NCBI RefSeq assembly: GCF_000763905.1 | Contig: NZ_JRKN01000003.1 | Span: 1-64,000, forward strand | DNA: 64,000 bases | Direction of reading: 5' to 3' | DNA from: Paracoccus halophilus | Lineage (GTDB): Bacteria > Pseudomonadota > Alphaproteobacteria > Rhodobacterales > Rhodobacteraceae | Part shown: in pieces, positions 18,226 to 25,049 of the stretch | Numbering within the stretch: position 1 is the stretch's first letter | How the letters are laid out: each line of letters opens with the position of its first letter | Notes under the pieces: model-generated | Told to the model about the DNA's origin: nothing | Seen by the model: only the letters and a program-made list of their open reading frames with translations | Databases searched by the model: none | Made by a program: the position numbers and the translations under genes

Positions 18226-19566
18226 ATGTCGAATACTCGCCAAGCCGATACCGCCAGCCCCTGGCGCGCGCCGCTTTTGTTTCTGATCCTTGCCGCCCTG
18301 TTCTTTGCCGAAGGCACATTCCGCAACGCGCTGTTTTCCGGCAGCTGGAACACCGCGCTTGCCATCCTGAACATGGGGCTGATCTCGGCCGTCATGGCAT
18401 TGGGTGTGAACATGCAATGGGGTTATGCGGGGCTGTTCAACGCGGGCGTCGTGGGCTTTCTGGCGCTTGGCGGCCTGGCGCCGGTGCTGGTCTCGACCGC
18501 GCCGGTCGAGGGGGCCTGGCAAGCGGGCGGGCCAAGGGTGATCCTGGCGCTGCTGGTCGGGCTGGGCACGCTGGTGCTGGCGGCACTGGTCTGGAAGCGC
18601 CTGCGCGGCGCCATGCGCGTGCCGGCGCTGCTGGCGGTTCTGGTGCTGGGATTCATCCTGTACCGGTTCCTGTTCGACCCGGCCGTGATCGCGATCGAGG
18701 CGAACAATTCCGCCTCCGCCGGCAATATCGGCGGGCTGGGCTGGCCGATCCTGCTGTCCTGGCCGGTCGGGGCGCTGTTTGCCGCCGCTGCCGCCTGGGG
18801 CGTCGGCAAGGTCGCGTTGGGGCTGCGCTCGGACTATCTGGCGATCGCCACGCTGGGCATCGGCGAGATCATCGTCGCCGTGATGCGCAACGAGGAATGG
18901 CTGTCGCGCGGGGTCAAGAATGTCTCGGGGCTTCCGCGCCCGGTGCCCTATGAGCTGGAACTGCAGAACAGCGCCGATTTCGTGGCCCGCGCCGCCAACT
19001 GGGGGATGGATCCGGCCACCGCCTCGGGGATCTGGGTCAAGCTGCTTTATGCCGGGCTGTTCACCGCCGTCCTGCTGCTGCTGATCCTGCTGGCGGAACT
19101 GGCGCTGAAATCGCCCTGGGGCCGGATGATGCGCGCGATCCGCGACAACGAGACCGCCGCCGCGGCCATGGGCAAGGACGTGACCCGCCGCCATCTGCAG
19201 ATCTTTGTCATCGGCAGCGCGGTGATCGGGCTGGCCGGGGCGATGATGATCACCCTGGACGGGCTGCTGTCGCCCAACAGTTTCAATCCCCTGCGCTATA
19301 CGTTCCTGATCTGGGTGATGGTGATCGTCGGCGGATCGGGCAATAACTGGGGCGCGGTTCTGGGCGCGATCCTGATCTGGTTTCTGTGGATCAAGGCCGA
19401 GGTCTGGGGGCCGGAACTGATGCGGCTGATCACCGCGCCGATGCCTGATGGCAGCCTGCGCAACCATCTTCTGGGCAGCGCGCCGCATATGCGGTTCATC
19501 GCCCTGGGACTGGTCTTGCTGCTGGTTCTGCGCTTTGCGCCGCGTGGGCTGGTGCCGGAAAAATAG
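18226..19566 (+). CDS. livM: Branched-chain amino acid ABC transporter permease LivM
   Basis: This 446-aa permease is longer than most LivM proteins (about 320-420). It has extra hydrophobic segments between about 85 and 165, before the conserved SDYLAIATLGIGEIIVAVMRN region near 202-222. The coupling loop MMRAIRDNETAAAAMGKDV is intact. The C-terminus RFAPRGLVPEK is typical. It is last of the livKGFHM operon and is followed by a terminator-like hairpin. Confidence 0.92.
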   Translation: MSNTRQADTASPWRAPLLFLILAALFFAEGTFRNALFSGSWNTALAILNMGLISAVMALGVNMQWGYAGLFNAGVVGFLALGGLAPVLVSTAPVEGAWQAGGPRVILALLVGLGTLVLAALVWKRLRGAMRVPALLAVLVLGFILYRFLFDPAVIAIEANNSASAGNIGGLGWPILLSWPVGALFAAAAAWGVGKVALGLRSDYLAIATLGIGEIIVAVMRNEEWLSRGVKNVSGLPRPVPYELELQNSADFVARAANWGMDPATASGIWVKLLYAGLFTAVLLLLILLAELALKSPWGRMMRAIRDNETAAAAMGKDVTRRHLQIFVIGSAVIGLAGAMMITLDGLLSPNSFNPLRYTFLIWVMVIVGGSGNNWGAVLGAILIWFLWIKAEVWGPELMRLITAPMPDGSLRNHLLGSAPHMRFIALGLVLLLVLRFAPRGLVPEK

Positions 19567-19570
19567 CGCG

Positions 19571-19617
19571 CCCGGTGCCTTTTGTGGGGCTCTGCCCCAC
19601 ACCCCGGGATATTTTTC
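19571..19617 (+). terminator. Terminator of the liv operon
   Basis: GTGGGGC-TCT-GCCCCAC (19584-19600) is a perfect 7-bp hairpin nested inside CCCGG/CCGGG (19571-19575 and 19104-19108 equivalent at 19604-19608). ATATTTTTCT follows. It lies just after the livM stop. Confidence 0.6.
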
Positions 19618-19628
19618 TGAAGAAGAAG
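19606..19628 (-). repeat. Intergenic CTTCTTC…ATATCC motif, copy 3
   Basis: Read on the minus strand, this 23-bp element begins CTTCTTCTTCAG and ends ATATCCC. It matches the element at 4121-4141 in its outer parts, with the middle differing. On the plus strand it overlaps the T-rich tail of the liv terminator, so it may be a conserved transcript-end cassette. The rest of the 255-bp gap (19567-19821) holds only this, the liv terminator and the terminator of the next gene. Confidence 0.35.
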
Positions 19629-19767
19629 CAGGCGGGGGCGACGCTGTCTTCCAGCGCCTGAAGGCTGAATTTTGATTTCAGTTTTCGCGCTTGGAAAGAT
19701 CGCCGACGGTCATGGCTGAATCAGGCCTTTCCGGTAATCATCGGCCGGACAAATTGCCGGTGGAGGC

Positions 19768-19801
19768 AAAAGCGGCCGCAGCTGGAATGCGCGGCCGCTT
19801 T
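19768..19801 (-). terminator. Terminator of the 178-aa hypothetical gene
   Basis: AAAGCGGCCGC (19769-19779) and GCGGCCGCTTT (19791-19801) form an 11-bp perfect stem with an 11-base loop. Read on the minus strand it ends in TTTT, 21 bp beyond the stop codon of the gene at 19822-20358. Confidence 0.7.
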
Positions 19802-19821
19802 CACCACAACGACAGGTGGTC

Positions 19822-20358
19822 TCAGAACTTGCCCAGCGATATCGAGGGCTGAATACCCTGATTGGCGCTGTCAGCCATGGTCAGGACACCATTCGCGCCG
19901 ATGGTTGCCAGTTTTCGACCCATGAAATGGATCGTCTGTTCGGAAAACAGATCCTCCACGATATCGCGCCTGAAAGGCTCGCTCGCGAAAATGAAGCCGT
20001 CATCGGTCTTGATGGTCTCGCGCGTCTCGGCGGGCGTGGCCATCTGGGCCCGTATGGACTGCGCCCATTTCGCGGCATAGAAATAGGCGGCCAAGGCGTC
20101 TTCCTCGGCCGTGGCGGCCGTATCGGCGGCGTCACCGGCATCTCCGGCATTTCCGGCCGCACCGCCGCCAGGTTGCGAAAGGTCGAATTTCACACCGCCG
20201 CTATCGGGCGCCTCGACCTCGGCGACAGAGTTGTCGGCATTGTTTTCCGCACCCGTCTGCCCCGTGGCACCGGGTTCGTTCACGGGCCGCCCCGAGCCCA
20301 CCAGACCGCCCAGCAGGCCATTGAGCAGAGGACCCAACAGTGAACCATTTCCGAACAT
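19822..20358 (-). CDS. Hypothetical protein, 178 aa
   Basis: I do not recognise a family. The N-terminus is a short Gly/Leu-rich amphipathic segment (LLGPLLNGLLGGLVGSG, about 7-23), followed by an acidic, Ala/Gly/Asp-rich linker (about 25-85). A more ordered region runs from about 88 (AAYFYAAKWAQSIRAQM) to the end. There is no signal peptide or lipobox. AGGAAGGAGA lies upstream of the ATG, and a strong terminator follows, so expression is credible. It is a single-gene unit divergent from bolA. A structural or secreted role is possible but unsupported. Confidence 0.7.
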   Translation of the reverse strand: MFGNGSLLGPLLNGLLGGLVGSGRPVNEPGATGQTGAENNADNSVAEVEAPDSGGVKFDLSQPGGGAAGNAGDAGDAADTAATAEEDALAAYFYAAKWAQSIRAQMATPAETRETIKTDDGFIFASEPFRRDIVEDLFSEQTIHFMGRKLATIGANGVLTMADSANQGIQPSISLGKF

Positions 20359-20534
20359 TTGCAGTCTCCTTCCTGTTCAAGCCGATCCTAGCCGGGCGCG
20401 TCGGGAAATCCAGAAATCAACAGTTAGGATTTTATTTACCCCGATCCCGGCCGCTACCCCGCCCGCGCGGCGCGGGCACCTTGCGGCAGGCCGGGCCTTG
20501 ACCTAAATCTTGAACAATCAGGAAAGGATCTGCC

Positions 20535-20777
20535 ATGGCTATGGAAGCCCATGACATCGAAACACTCATCCGCGCCGCATTCCCCGAGGCCAGGATCACC
20601 ATTACCGATCTGGCCGGGGACGGAAATCATTTCGCAGCCGAGGTGATCGACGAAAGCTTCCGCGGCAAGAACCGGGTCGAACAGCAGCGCGCGGTCTATG
20701 CGGCGCTGCAGGGCAAGATGGACGGCCCCGATGGCGCGCTGCACGCGCTGGCGCTGACCACCAAGGCGCCCGCCTGA
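20535..20777 (+). CDS. BolA family protein
   Basis: The 80-aa BolA-like protein has the [17 protein letters not shown] segment and the ligand His in ALHALALTT near the C-terminus. With the adjacent monothiol glutaredoxin it should form a [2Fe-2S]-bridged BolA-Grx heterodimer, used in iron sensing and iron-sulfur trafficking. AAAGGA precedes the ATG; a second ATG at 20541 is in frame. The grxD gene starts 52 bp downstream. Confidence 0.9.
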   Translation: MAMEAHDIETLIRAAFPEARITITDLAGDGNHFAAEVIDESFRGKNRVEQQRAVYAALQGKMDGPDGALHALALTTKAPA

Positions 20778-20829
20778 CCCTGAAACAGCGCGCCCCCGCC
20801 GGAATGGCGCCAGAGCAAGGAAAAACATA

Positions 20830-21192
20830 ATGACCGATACGCGCCAGAAGATTCAGGAGACGATCGACGAAAACGATGTCGTCCTGTTCATGAAGGGCAC
20901 CAAGGAAATGCCGCAATGCGGGTTTTCCAGCCGGGTGGCCGGCGTCCTCAACTACATGAGCGTCAGCTATCGCGACGTGAATGTGCTGGCGGATTCGGAT
21001 ATCCGTCAGGGAATCAAGGATTTTTCCGACTGGCCGACGATTCCGCAGCTTTACGTCAAGGGCGAGTTCGTCGGCGGTTGCGATATCATCACCGAGATGA
21101 CGCTGTCGGGTGAGCTGGACCAGCTTTTCGACAAGGCGGGCGTGACCTATGACAAGGACGCCGCCGAAAAGATCCGCGAGGCGAATGCCTGA
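20830..21192 (+). CDS. grxD: Monothiol glutaredoxin, Grx4 family
   Basis: The 120-aa protein has the CGFS active site ([10 protein letters not shown], about 32-41), a glutathione-binding [16 protein letters not shown] loop and GGCDI. CGFS glutaredoxins carry [2Fe-2S] clusters between scaffolds and target proteins. Its position straight after bolA fits the known physical partnership. AAGG and an AT-rich stretch (AAAAACATA) sit before the ATG. The length is ten residues longer than typical, due to an extended C-terminus. Confidence 0.95.
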   Translation: MTDTRQKIQETIDENDVVLFMKGTKEMPQCGFSSRVAGVLNYMSVSYRDVNVLADSDIRQGIKDFSDWPTIPQLYVKGEFVGGCDIITEMTLSGELDQLFDKAGVTYDKDAAEKIREANA

Positions 21193-21208
21193 GCAACGGA
21201 TCGTCCCG

Positions 21209-21243
21209 GCAATGAGATCCCGCGCCTGCGGGATTTCCATTGC
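21209..21243. terminator. Long hairpin after grxD
   Basis: GCAATG…GATCCCGC pairs with GCGGGAT…CATTGC over 35 bases, with a four-base GCCT loop and a small internal mismatch. It lies between the convergent ends of grxD and the holin-like gene. There is no long T tract. It probably ends one or both transcripts. Confidence 0.6.
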
Positions 21244-21276
21244 GCAACGACAGCCCGCCACCTGTTATCATTCGGA

Positions 21277-21954
21277 TCACGGACCCGGATCGCGGTCCTG
21301 ATCGTCAAAGTCGTCTTCCCAGTCATCCGCGATCCCGCGATCGCGCCGCCTGCCCAGGCGTGAGGCGAGCGTGATCCCGAATGCGAAGGCGCCGATCAGC
21401 GGCGCGATGCCGGCGGCGTTCAGGGGCTCTCTGGCAGGCCGCGCATCGTTGGAGCGCCGCATCCTGTCCGCCGCCTCGCCTGTCGCGCGCCGTGCCTGCG
21501 CCTCGGCCCGGTCGGCATAGCGGTCGGCGCGGTAGGTCATCTCGTCGGTGGCGGATCGCGTTTTTTGCCGGGCACGGCCCATCAGCCGGCCGGCCCGCTC
21601 CGAAGCACGCTCCAGCCCCGCATCGGCGGCGCCGGCGACCTTGTCGATCGCGGTATCCGCCATCCGGCTGACCTGGCTCTGGATCTCGGCGCGCAACTCA
21701 TCGGGCTTGGGCGCCGGGTGACGCTCGGTGCGGGCCATGAGCAACAGCGCCAGCCCGGGCAGGACAAAGCCCAGACCAACCGCCAGCGAAGCCCCCAACG
21801 CGCCCCAGCCAAGATGATCGGCCAGCCAGACCCACAGCGCCGCCAGCAGGAAGCCAAGGCCGATCAGCAACAGCACCCCTGCCCCGGCCGCCAGCCCCGC
21901 GCGGCGCAGCCTGTCCGTCAGGGCAAGCTGCATTTTCCGGGCATAGTCGAACAT
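21277..21954 (-). CDS. Phage-holin-superfamily (YqjE-type) membrane protein
   Basis: The 225-aa protein begins with two hydrophobic segments (about 20-42 and 48-72), followed by a long charged helical region (about 85-180) rich in Ala/Arg/Glu. A third short hydrophobic stretch (AGIAPLIGAFAFGITLA, about 181-197) and an acidic tail end it. The N-terminal half resembles the Actinobacterial holin X/YqjE (DUF1469) family. It is paired with a DUF883 gene 8 bp upstream, as yqjE is with yqjD in enterobacteria. A role in envelope stress or ribosome-membrane association is only inferred; it is not phage-derived in context. Confidence 0.7.
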   Translation of the reverse strand: MFDYARKMQLALTDRLRRAGLAAGAGVLLLIGLGFLLAALWVWLADHLGWGALGASLAVGLGFVLPGLALLLMARTERHPAPKPDELRAEIQSQVSRMADTAIDKVAGAADAGLERASERAGRLMGRARQKTRSATDEMTYRADRYADRAEAQARRATGEAADRMRRSNDARPAREPLNAAGIAPLIGAFAFGITLASRLGRRRDRGIADDWEDDFDDQDRDPGP

Positions 21955-21961
21955 CAGGGGC

Positions 21962-22324
21962 TCAGCGGCGCGTCATGGTCAGACCCAGCAGAAAGCCGAT
22001 GCCGGCGGCGATGCCAAGCGCCTGGATCGGGTGACGGCGCACGATATCGGTTGCCTCGCCGTAATATTCCTCGGCATGGGAGGCGACTTCGCTGGCGCGA
22101 CGTTCGCCCTCGCGGTAGATGCGGCGGGCCTCGTCACGGGCGCGCTCGGCATATTCGTGACCGCGCTCGCGGGCCGAATCGACGAATTCGGCACCTTTGT
22201 CGCGCAGGGCCTCGGCGGCATGCTGCGCCTCTTGCGCGGCACGGCGGGCGCGCGCGCTGACATCATCGGCGGCCTCGCGGGCGCGGGTTTCCAGTTCTTC
22301 GCGGGTCGCTTCGTGCTTGGCCAT
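21962..22324 (-). CDS. DUF883 family protein (ElaB/YqjD-like)
   Basis: The 120-aa protein is mostly a charged coiled helix (about 5-92) with a C-terminal hydrophobic anchor (HPIQALGIAAGIGFLLGLTMT) ending in basic residues. This is the hallmark of ElaB/YqjD/YgaM proteins, which tether 100S or stationary-phase ribosomes to the inner membrane in E. coli. AAAGGATAGGTC precedes the ATG at 22324. It is first of a two-gene unit with the holin-like gene and lies next to tRNA-His. Confidence 0.85.
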   Translation of the reverse strand: MAKHEATREELETRAREAADDVSARARRAAQEAQHAAEALRDKGAEFVDSARERGHEYAERARDEARRIYREGERRASEVASHAEEYYGEATDIVRRHPIQALGIAAGIGFLLGLTMTRR

Positions 22325-22442
22325 GACCTATCCTTTCGCAAGGCGTTAACTGCATTCCATCAGAAAACGGCGCAGCCGGACAATCGTTCCATCGACGGCG
22401 CGGCTTTCGCCGGCGGCAGGGGCTGCATACGGATATCCGGGA

Positions 22443-22519
22443 TGGTACCGCCTCCCCGGCTCGAACGGGGGACCTCTAGATCCACAATCTAGCGCTCTAA
22501 CCAACTGAGCTAAGGCGGC
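22443..22519 (-). tRNA. tRNA-His (anticodon GTG)
   Basis: A 77-nt cloverleaf with CCA encoded (bases 22443-22445). The acceptor stem is GCCGCCT/AGGCGGT, the D-arm has AGCTCAGTTGGTTAGAGC, the anticodon stem-loop is CTAGA-TTGTGGA-TCTAG with GTG, and the T-arm has GTTCGAG. The base before position 1 is T, the discriminator is A73, and pair 1-72 is G-U. This lacks the near-universal G-1:C73 identity element, as known for tRNA-His in a large alphaproteobacterial clade. Confidence 0.95.
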
Positions 22520-22634
22520 ACAGGCGTGCTATCTAGCGCCAGCCTTGGCCGGGCGCAAGCCCGTCTTGCCGGTTTTCGACGCGCGCGCTAAGGAATAGCC
22601 TTCCATCAGATGGCGGTCAGCCGGGAGAGCCAGG

Positions 22635-22865
22635 ATGAGCATCAACAGCGAAAGCGACATCGCAGCGAATCTGCAGATCGGCCCGACCGATCGCGGCATG
22701 GTGCGAATCTATGTCGAGGCCGAGAATGTCGATCTGCCGCTGGATTTCGACCCCGACGAGGCCGAGGAGATCGCCGAGGAACTTCTGGCCGCGGCCGAGG
22801 CGGCGCGCGGCATGAAGGGCGGCAAGGACAAGCCCGGCAAAAGCGTCAGAAAGCCGCGCCGCTGA
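22635..22865 (+). CDS. Small acidic protein (probably DUF6324)
   Basis: The 76-aa protein begins MSINSESDIAANLQIGPTDR and has an acidic centre (FDPDEAEEIAEELLAAAEAA) followed by a Lys-rich tail. I recall similar short proteins annotated DUF6324 in Rhodobacteraceae, but no function is known. GGAGAGCCAGG precedes the ATG. Its last 20 bases overlap the 3' end of mmcB on the opposite strand. Confidence 0.7.
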   Translation: MSINSESDIAANLQIGPTDRGMVRIYVEAENVDLPLDFDPDEAEEIAEELLAAAEAARGMKGGKDKPGKSVRKPRR

Positions 22866-23322
22866 CCCCCATCGGGTCGTTCAGCGCCAGCAGCCGCCGG
22901 GTCGAGACACGCGCGATCTCGCGCATCAGCCGCGTCCTGCGTGCGCCGGCCAGCCTCGTCTCGGGCGCCATTCGGATCAGTTCCGCGCCCCAGGAATCGG
23001 CGCGGATCATGCCGGTATCGCCGGGCAGAAGTTCCTCGGGGAAATCGCTGCCCACCGCCCAGAAAAAGCGGTCGCAATAGGCCAGATAGGATTGCCACTT
23101 GCGATCCGAGGTGAAATCCGCCCGGCTGCTCTTGCATTCGATCACCCAGATCTCGCCCTTTGCCGAGATCGAGATCACATCGACCCGAAGCCGGCCGCCG
23201 GGCACGAATTCGGTCAGCGGCGCGTGGCCCAGCCCGGTCAGAAACCGCGCCACGCCGCGCGCCAGCCGCTGGCCGGGCATGGCGGGCAGGCCGTCGGACG
23301 CTGGGGGTGCCGGGTTCTCCAT
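22846..23322 (-). CDS. mmcB: MmcB family DNA repair protein
   Basis: The 158-aa protein has a PD-(D/E)XK-like nuclease pattern: RVDVISISAKGEIWVIECKSSRADFTSDRKW gives Asp, then Glu-x-Lys. This corresponds to MmcB (PF06319), an SOS-regulated protein giving resistance to mitomycin C in Caulobacter. The start at 23322 (MENPAPP) is preferred to 23358. No clear LexA box was found upstream (a GTTC-N8-GTTC pair overlaps the start but has the wrong spacing). It is convergent with, and overlaps, the small acidic gene. Confidence 0.85.
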   Translation of the reverse strand: MENPAPPASDGLPAMPGQRLARGVARFLTGLGHAPLTEFVPGGRLRVDVISISAKGEIWVIECKSSRADFTSDRKWQSYLAYCDRFFWAVGSDFPEELLPGDTGMIRADSWGAELIRMAPETRLAGARRTRLMREIARVSTRRLLALNDPMGVSGAAF

Positions 23323-23466
23323 GGCGTTCAGCATGAACGAAACGGAAACATCCTGCAAGAGCCGCTTCCCCGGGTCTTTGCCCTTGCGGCGGCACCTGTC
23401 GCGCCCTATCTAACGGGACTGGCGGGTTTCTGCTCTTCGCGTGAGTGGCCTCTTTTTCCACTGGCC

Positions 23467-23472
23467 TATAAT
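23467..23472 (+). promoter_or_regulatory. Consensus -10 element in a gene-free gap
   Basis: TATAAT is a perfect sigma-70-type -10 hexamer, rare in this GC-rich DNA, preceded by a T-run (23452-23457). A convincing -35 is not visible 16-18 bp upstream. No plus-strand gene follows before convergent minus-strand genes, so any transcript would be noncoding. Confidence 0.4.
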
Positions 23473-23478
23473 TTCACC

Positions 23479-23610
23479 GAGGGGGCTGGCTCTGTCGGGG
23501 CCCTGGTCCCGTTATCTGGCTCCCACCTGGACATCCAGGCTTTCGGGGAAACTAGTGCTGCCACGGTTGCTGCGGTTCCCGTCACATTCCCGCCACAAGC
23601 CCGCCGCACG
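23479..23610 (+). ncRNA. Possible small RNA in the mmcB - 101-aa gene gap
   Basis: Downstream of TATAAT the 293-bp gap (23323-23615) holds several potential hairpins. CCTGG-ACAT-CCAGG lies near 23530-23545, and CGGGGAA…TTCCCG spans about 23547-23582. No good protein frame is present. The 3' end is a guess. It does not match the conserved cores of SRP RNA, RNase P RNA or tmRNA that I can recall, and 6S RNA cannot be confirmed. Confidence 0.25.
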
Positions 23611-23615
23611 CCCGC

Positions 23616-23921
23616 TCAGCGCTTGCGAACCGGTCTGGCCGCGAAAACCGGCGCGGGTTGGGCGCGAAAACGCTGGCGCAGCCCGCCGGTCGGCCGCTCG
23701 CTGCGCGCCATCAGCATGATGCGGATGGCGAATTGCACGCCCGCGAACAGAACGCCATGGAAAAAGAACAGCACGCCAAGCGCGATCCAGCCGCCGCTGG
23801 TCGCCATCACCAGATGCCGCAAGGACGCGACATCCAGCGCGATGAGCATGGCGGTAAAGCCGGCGGAAAGCGCAAATCCGATGGCGATGCTGACGATATA
23901 CAGCCGGACAAGCTTTGGCAT
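23616..23921 (-). CDS. Small membrane protein, conserved-type, function unknown
   Basis: The 101-aa protein (start at MPKLVRLYIV) has three hydrophobic segments near 5-27, 38-58 and 55-75. A basic tail follows, with RERF/RPVRKR-like Arg-rich residues. I cannot assign a family function. It lies 76 bp upstream of nusB coding end in the opposite sense of transcription order, so it follows its own promoter. The longer start at 23972 lacks a ribosome site. Confidence 0.65.
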   Translation of the reverse strand: MPKLVRLYIVSIAIGFALSAGFTAMLIALDVASLRHLVMATSGGWIALGVLFFFHGVLFAGVQFAIRIMLMARSERPTGGLRQRFRAQPAPVFAARPVRKR

Positions 23922-23996
23922 GGGGTCTCCGGAGGCGATCAGGCGGGCATAATAGCCCGGATGCCGCGACATCCGAAGCCGTTCCGCGCGCCCGCG

Positions 23997-24497
23997 TCAG
24001 AATGCCTCGGGTCGGGCCTCGCGCGCCATGAAATCCAGCACGGCATTGACGAATTTCGATTCGCGCCCCTCGGCGAAAAACGCCTGCGCGATTCGGACAT
24101 ATTCGGCGATGACGACCTTGGGCGGGGTCTTTGGCGTCACCAGCTCGGCCCCGGCGGCGCGAAACAGCGCCCGCAGCACCGGATCGATGCGACCGATGGG
24201 CCATTTCGCCACCAGCGCGCGGTCGGTCATCTGGTCGATCCGCCCCTGCCAGGTCACCGCATCGTCGACGATGCGGGAAAACAGCGCCTGATCCGCCTCG
24301 GCCGAGACGATATCGGCATCCTCGCCCTCGCGGCCGATCCGCCAGTTCACGAATTCGCTCTGCACCCGATCGGCCGACTGGCCGGAGGCTTCCATCTGGA
24401 ACAGCGCCTGCACGGCATAAAGCCGGGCCGCGGCGGTGCGCGCCTGCCGGCCCTGACGGTCGCCGGCATCCCGGCGCGTGTCGCCCCGCCCGGTCAT
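23997..24497 (-). CDS. nusB: Transcription antitermination factor NusB
   Basis: NusB binds boxA RNA with S10 and supports rRNA antitermination. The 166-aa protein has the all-helical fold: ARLYAVQALFQMEASG near the start, DPVLRALFRAAGAEL and PKVVIAEYVRIAQAFF in the second half, then KFVNAVLDFMAREARP. The ATG at 24497 overlaps the ribH stop (ATGA), the usual ribH-nusB arrangement. The N-terminal 20 residues are Arg/Gly-rich and longer than in E. coli. Confidence 0.95.
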   Translation of the reverse strand: MTGRGDTRRDAGDRQGRQARTAAARLYAVQALFQMEASGQSADRVQSEFVNWRIGREGEDADIVSAEADQALFSRIVDDAVTWQGRIDQMTDRALVAKWPIGRIDPVLRALFRAAGAELVTPKTPPKVVIAEYVRIAQAFFAEGRESKFVNAVLDFMAREARPEAF

Positions 24498-25045
24498 GCC
24501 CCGGCCGGCCCGTCGATTTCGCCGGCCAGCCGGATCGGGTCGCGCGGCGTGGCGCTGTCCTTGCCCGGGCTGCGGCTTTCCCAGCCGCGCTTGAGCGCGA
24601 TCAGGTGCAATGCGGCGGCGGCCGCGCCACCACCCTTGTTCTGACCCTGCGGATCGGCGCGGACAACGGCCTGTTCCGTGTTCTCGACCGTCAGGATGCC
24701 ATTGCCGATGCAATGCCCCTGCAAGCCCAGCAGCGTGATCCCGCGCGAACTGTCGTTGCAGACCGTGTCGTAATGCGTCGTCTCGCCCCGGATCACGCAG
24801 CCCAGGGCCACATAGCCGTCGTAAAGCCGGCGGCTGGCGGCCATCGCGATGGCACTGGGGATTTCCAGCGCGCCGGGAACCTCGACCAGATCGACCGTGG
24901 CGCCGGCCGCCGCGGCCGTCGCGCGCGCGCCCGCGATCAGATCATCGGCGATCTGGCGATAATAGGGCGCGACCACGATCAGCAGCCGCACCGCGCCCTC
25001 GAGCCTGGGCAAAGGCAACTGATAATGTTCGATGCTGGCGGCCAT
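24494..25045 (-). CDS. ribH: 6,7-dimethyl-8-ribityllumazine synthase
   Basis: RibH condenses 5-amino-6-ribitylaminouracil with dihydroxybutanone phosphate. The 183-aa protein has VEVPGALEIPSAI, then GCVIRGETTHYD with the catalytic His region and the SSRGITLLGLQ loop. The C-terminal ~30 residues (SPGKDSATPRDPIRLAGEIDGP) extend past the usual family end. ATG 25045 follows AAAGGGTAAGACC. It sits 4 bp after the ribB(X) stop and overlaps nusB. Confidence 0.94.
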   Translation of the reverse strand: MAASIEHYQLPLPRLEGAVRLLIVVAPYYRQIADDLIAGARATAAAAGATVDLVEVPGALEIPSAIAMAASRRLYDGYVALGCVIRGETTHYDTVCNDSSRGITLLGLQGHCIGNGILTVENTEQAVVRADPQGQNKGGGAAAAALHLIALKRGWESRSPGKDSATPRDPIRLAGEIDGPAGA

Positions 25046-25049
25046 GGTC

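Noticed and set aside
21277..22324. Prophage remnant suggested by the holin-like gene
   Set aside because: The pair matches the chromosomal yqjD-yqjE-type envelope proteins; no lysis, integrase or structural phage genes adjoin.
22443..22519. Integration site (att) at tRNA-His
   Set aside because: No integrase and no duplicated tRNA 3' end were seen in the flanks.
23306..23322. LexA-type box (GTTC…GTTC) at the mmcB start
   Set aside because: The two GTTC units are eight bases apart, not seven, and the second overlaps the start codon region.
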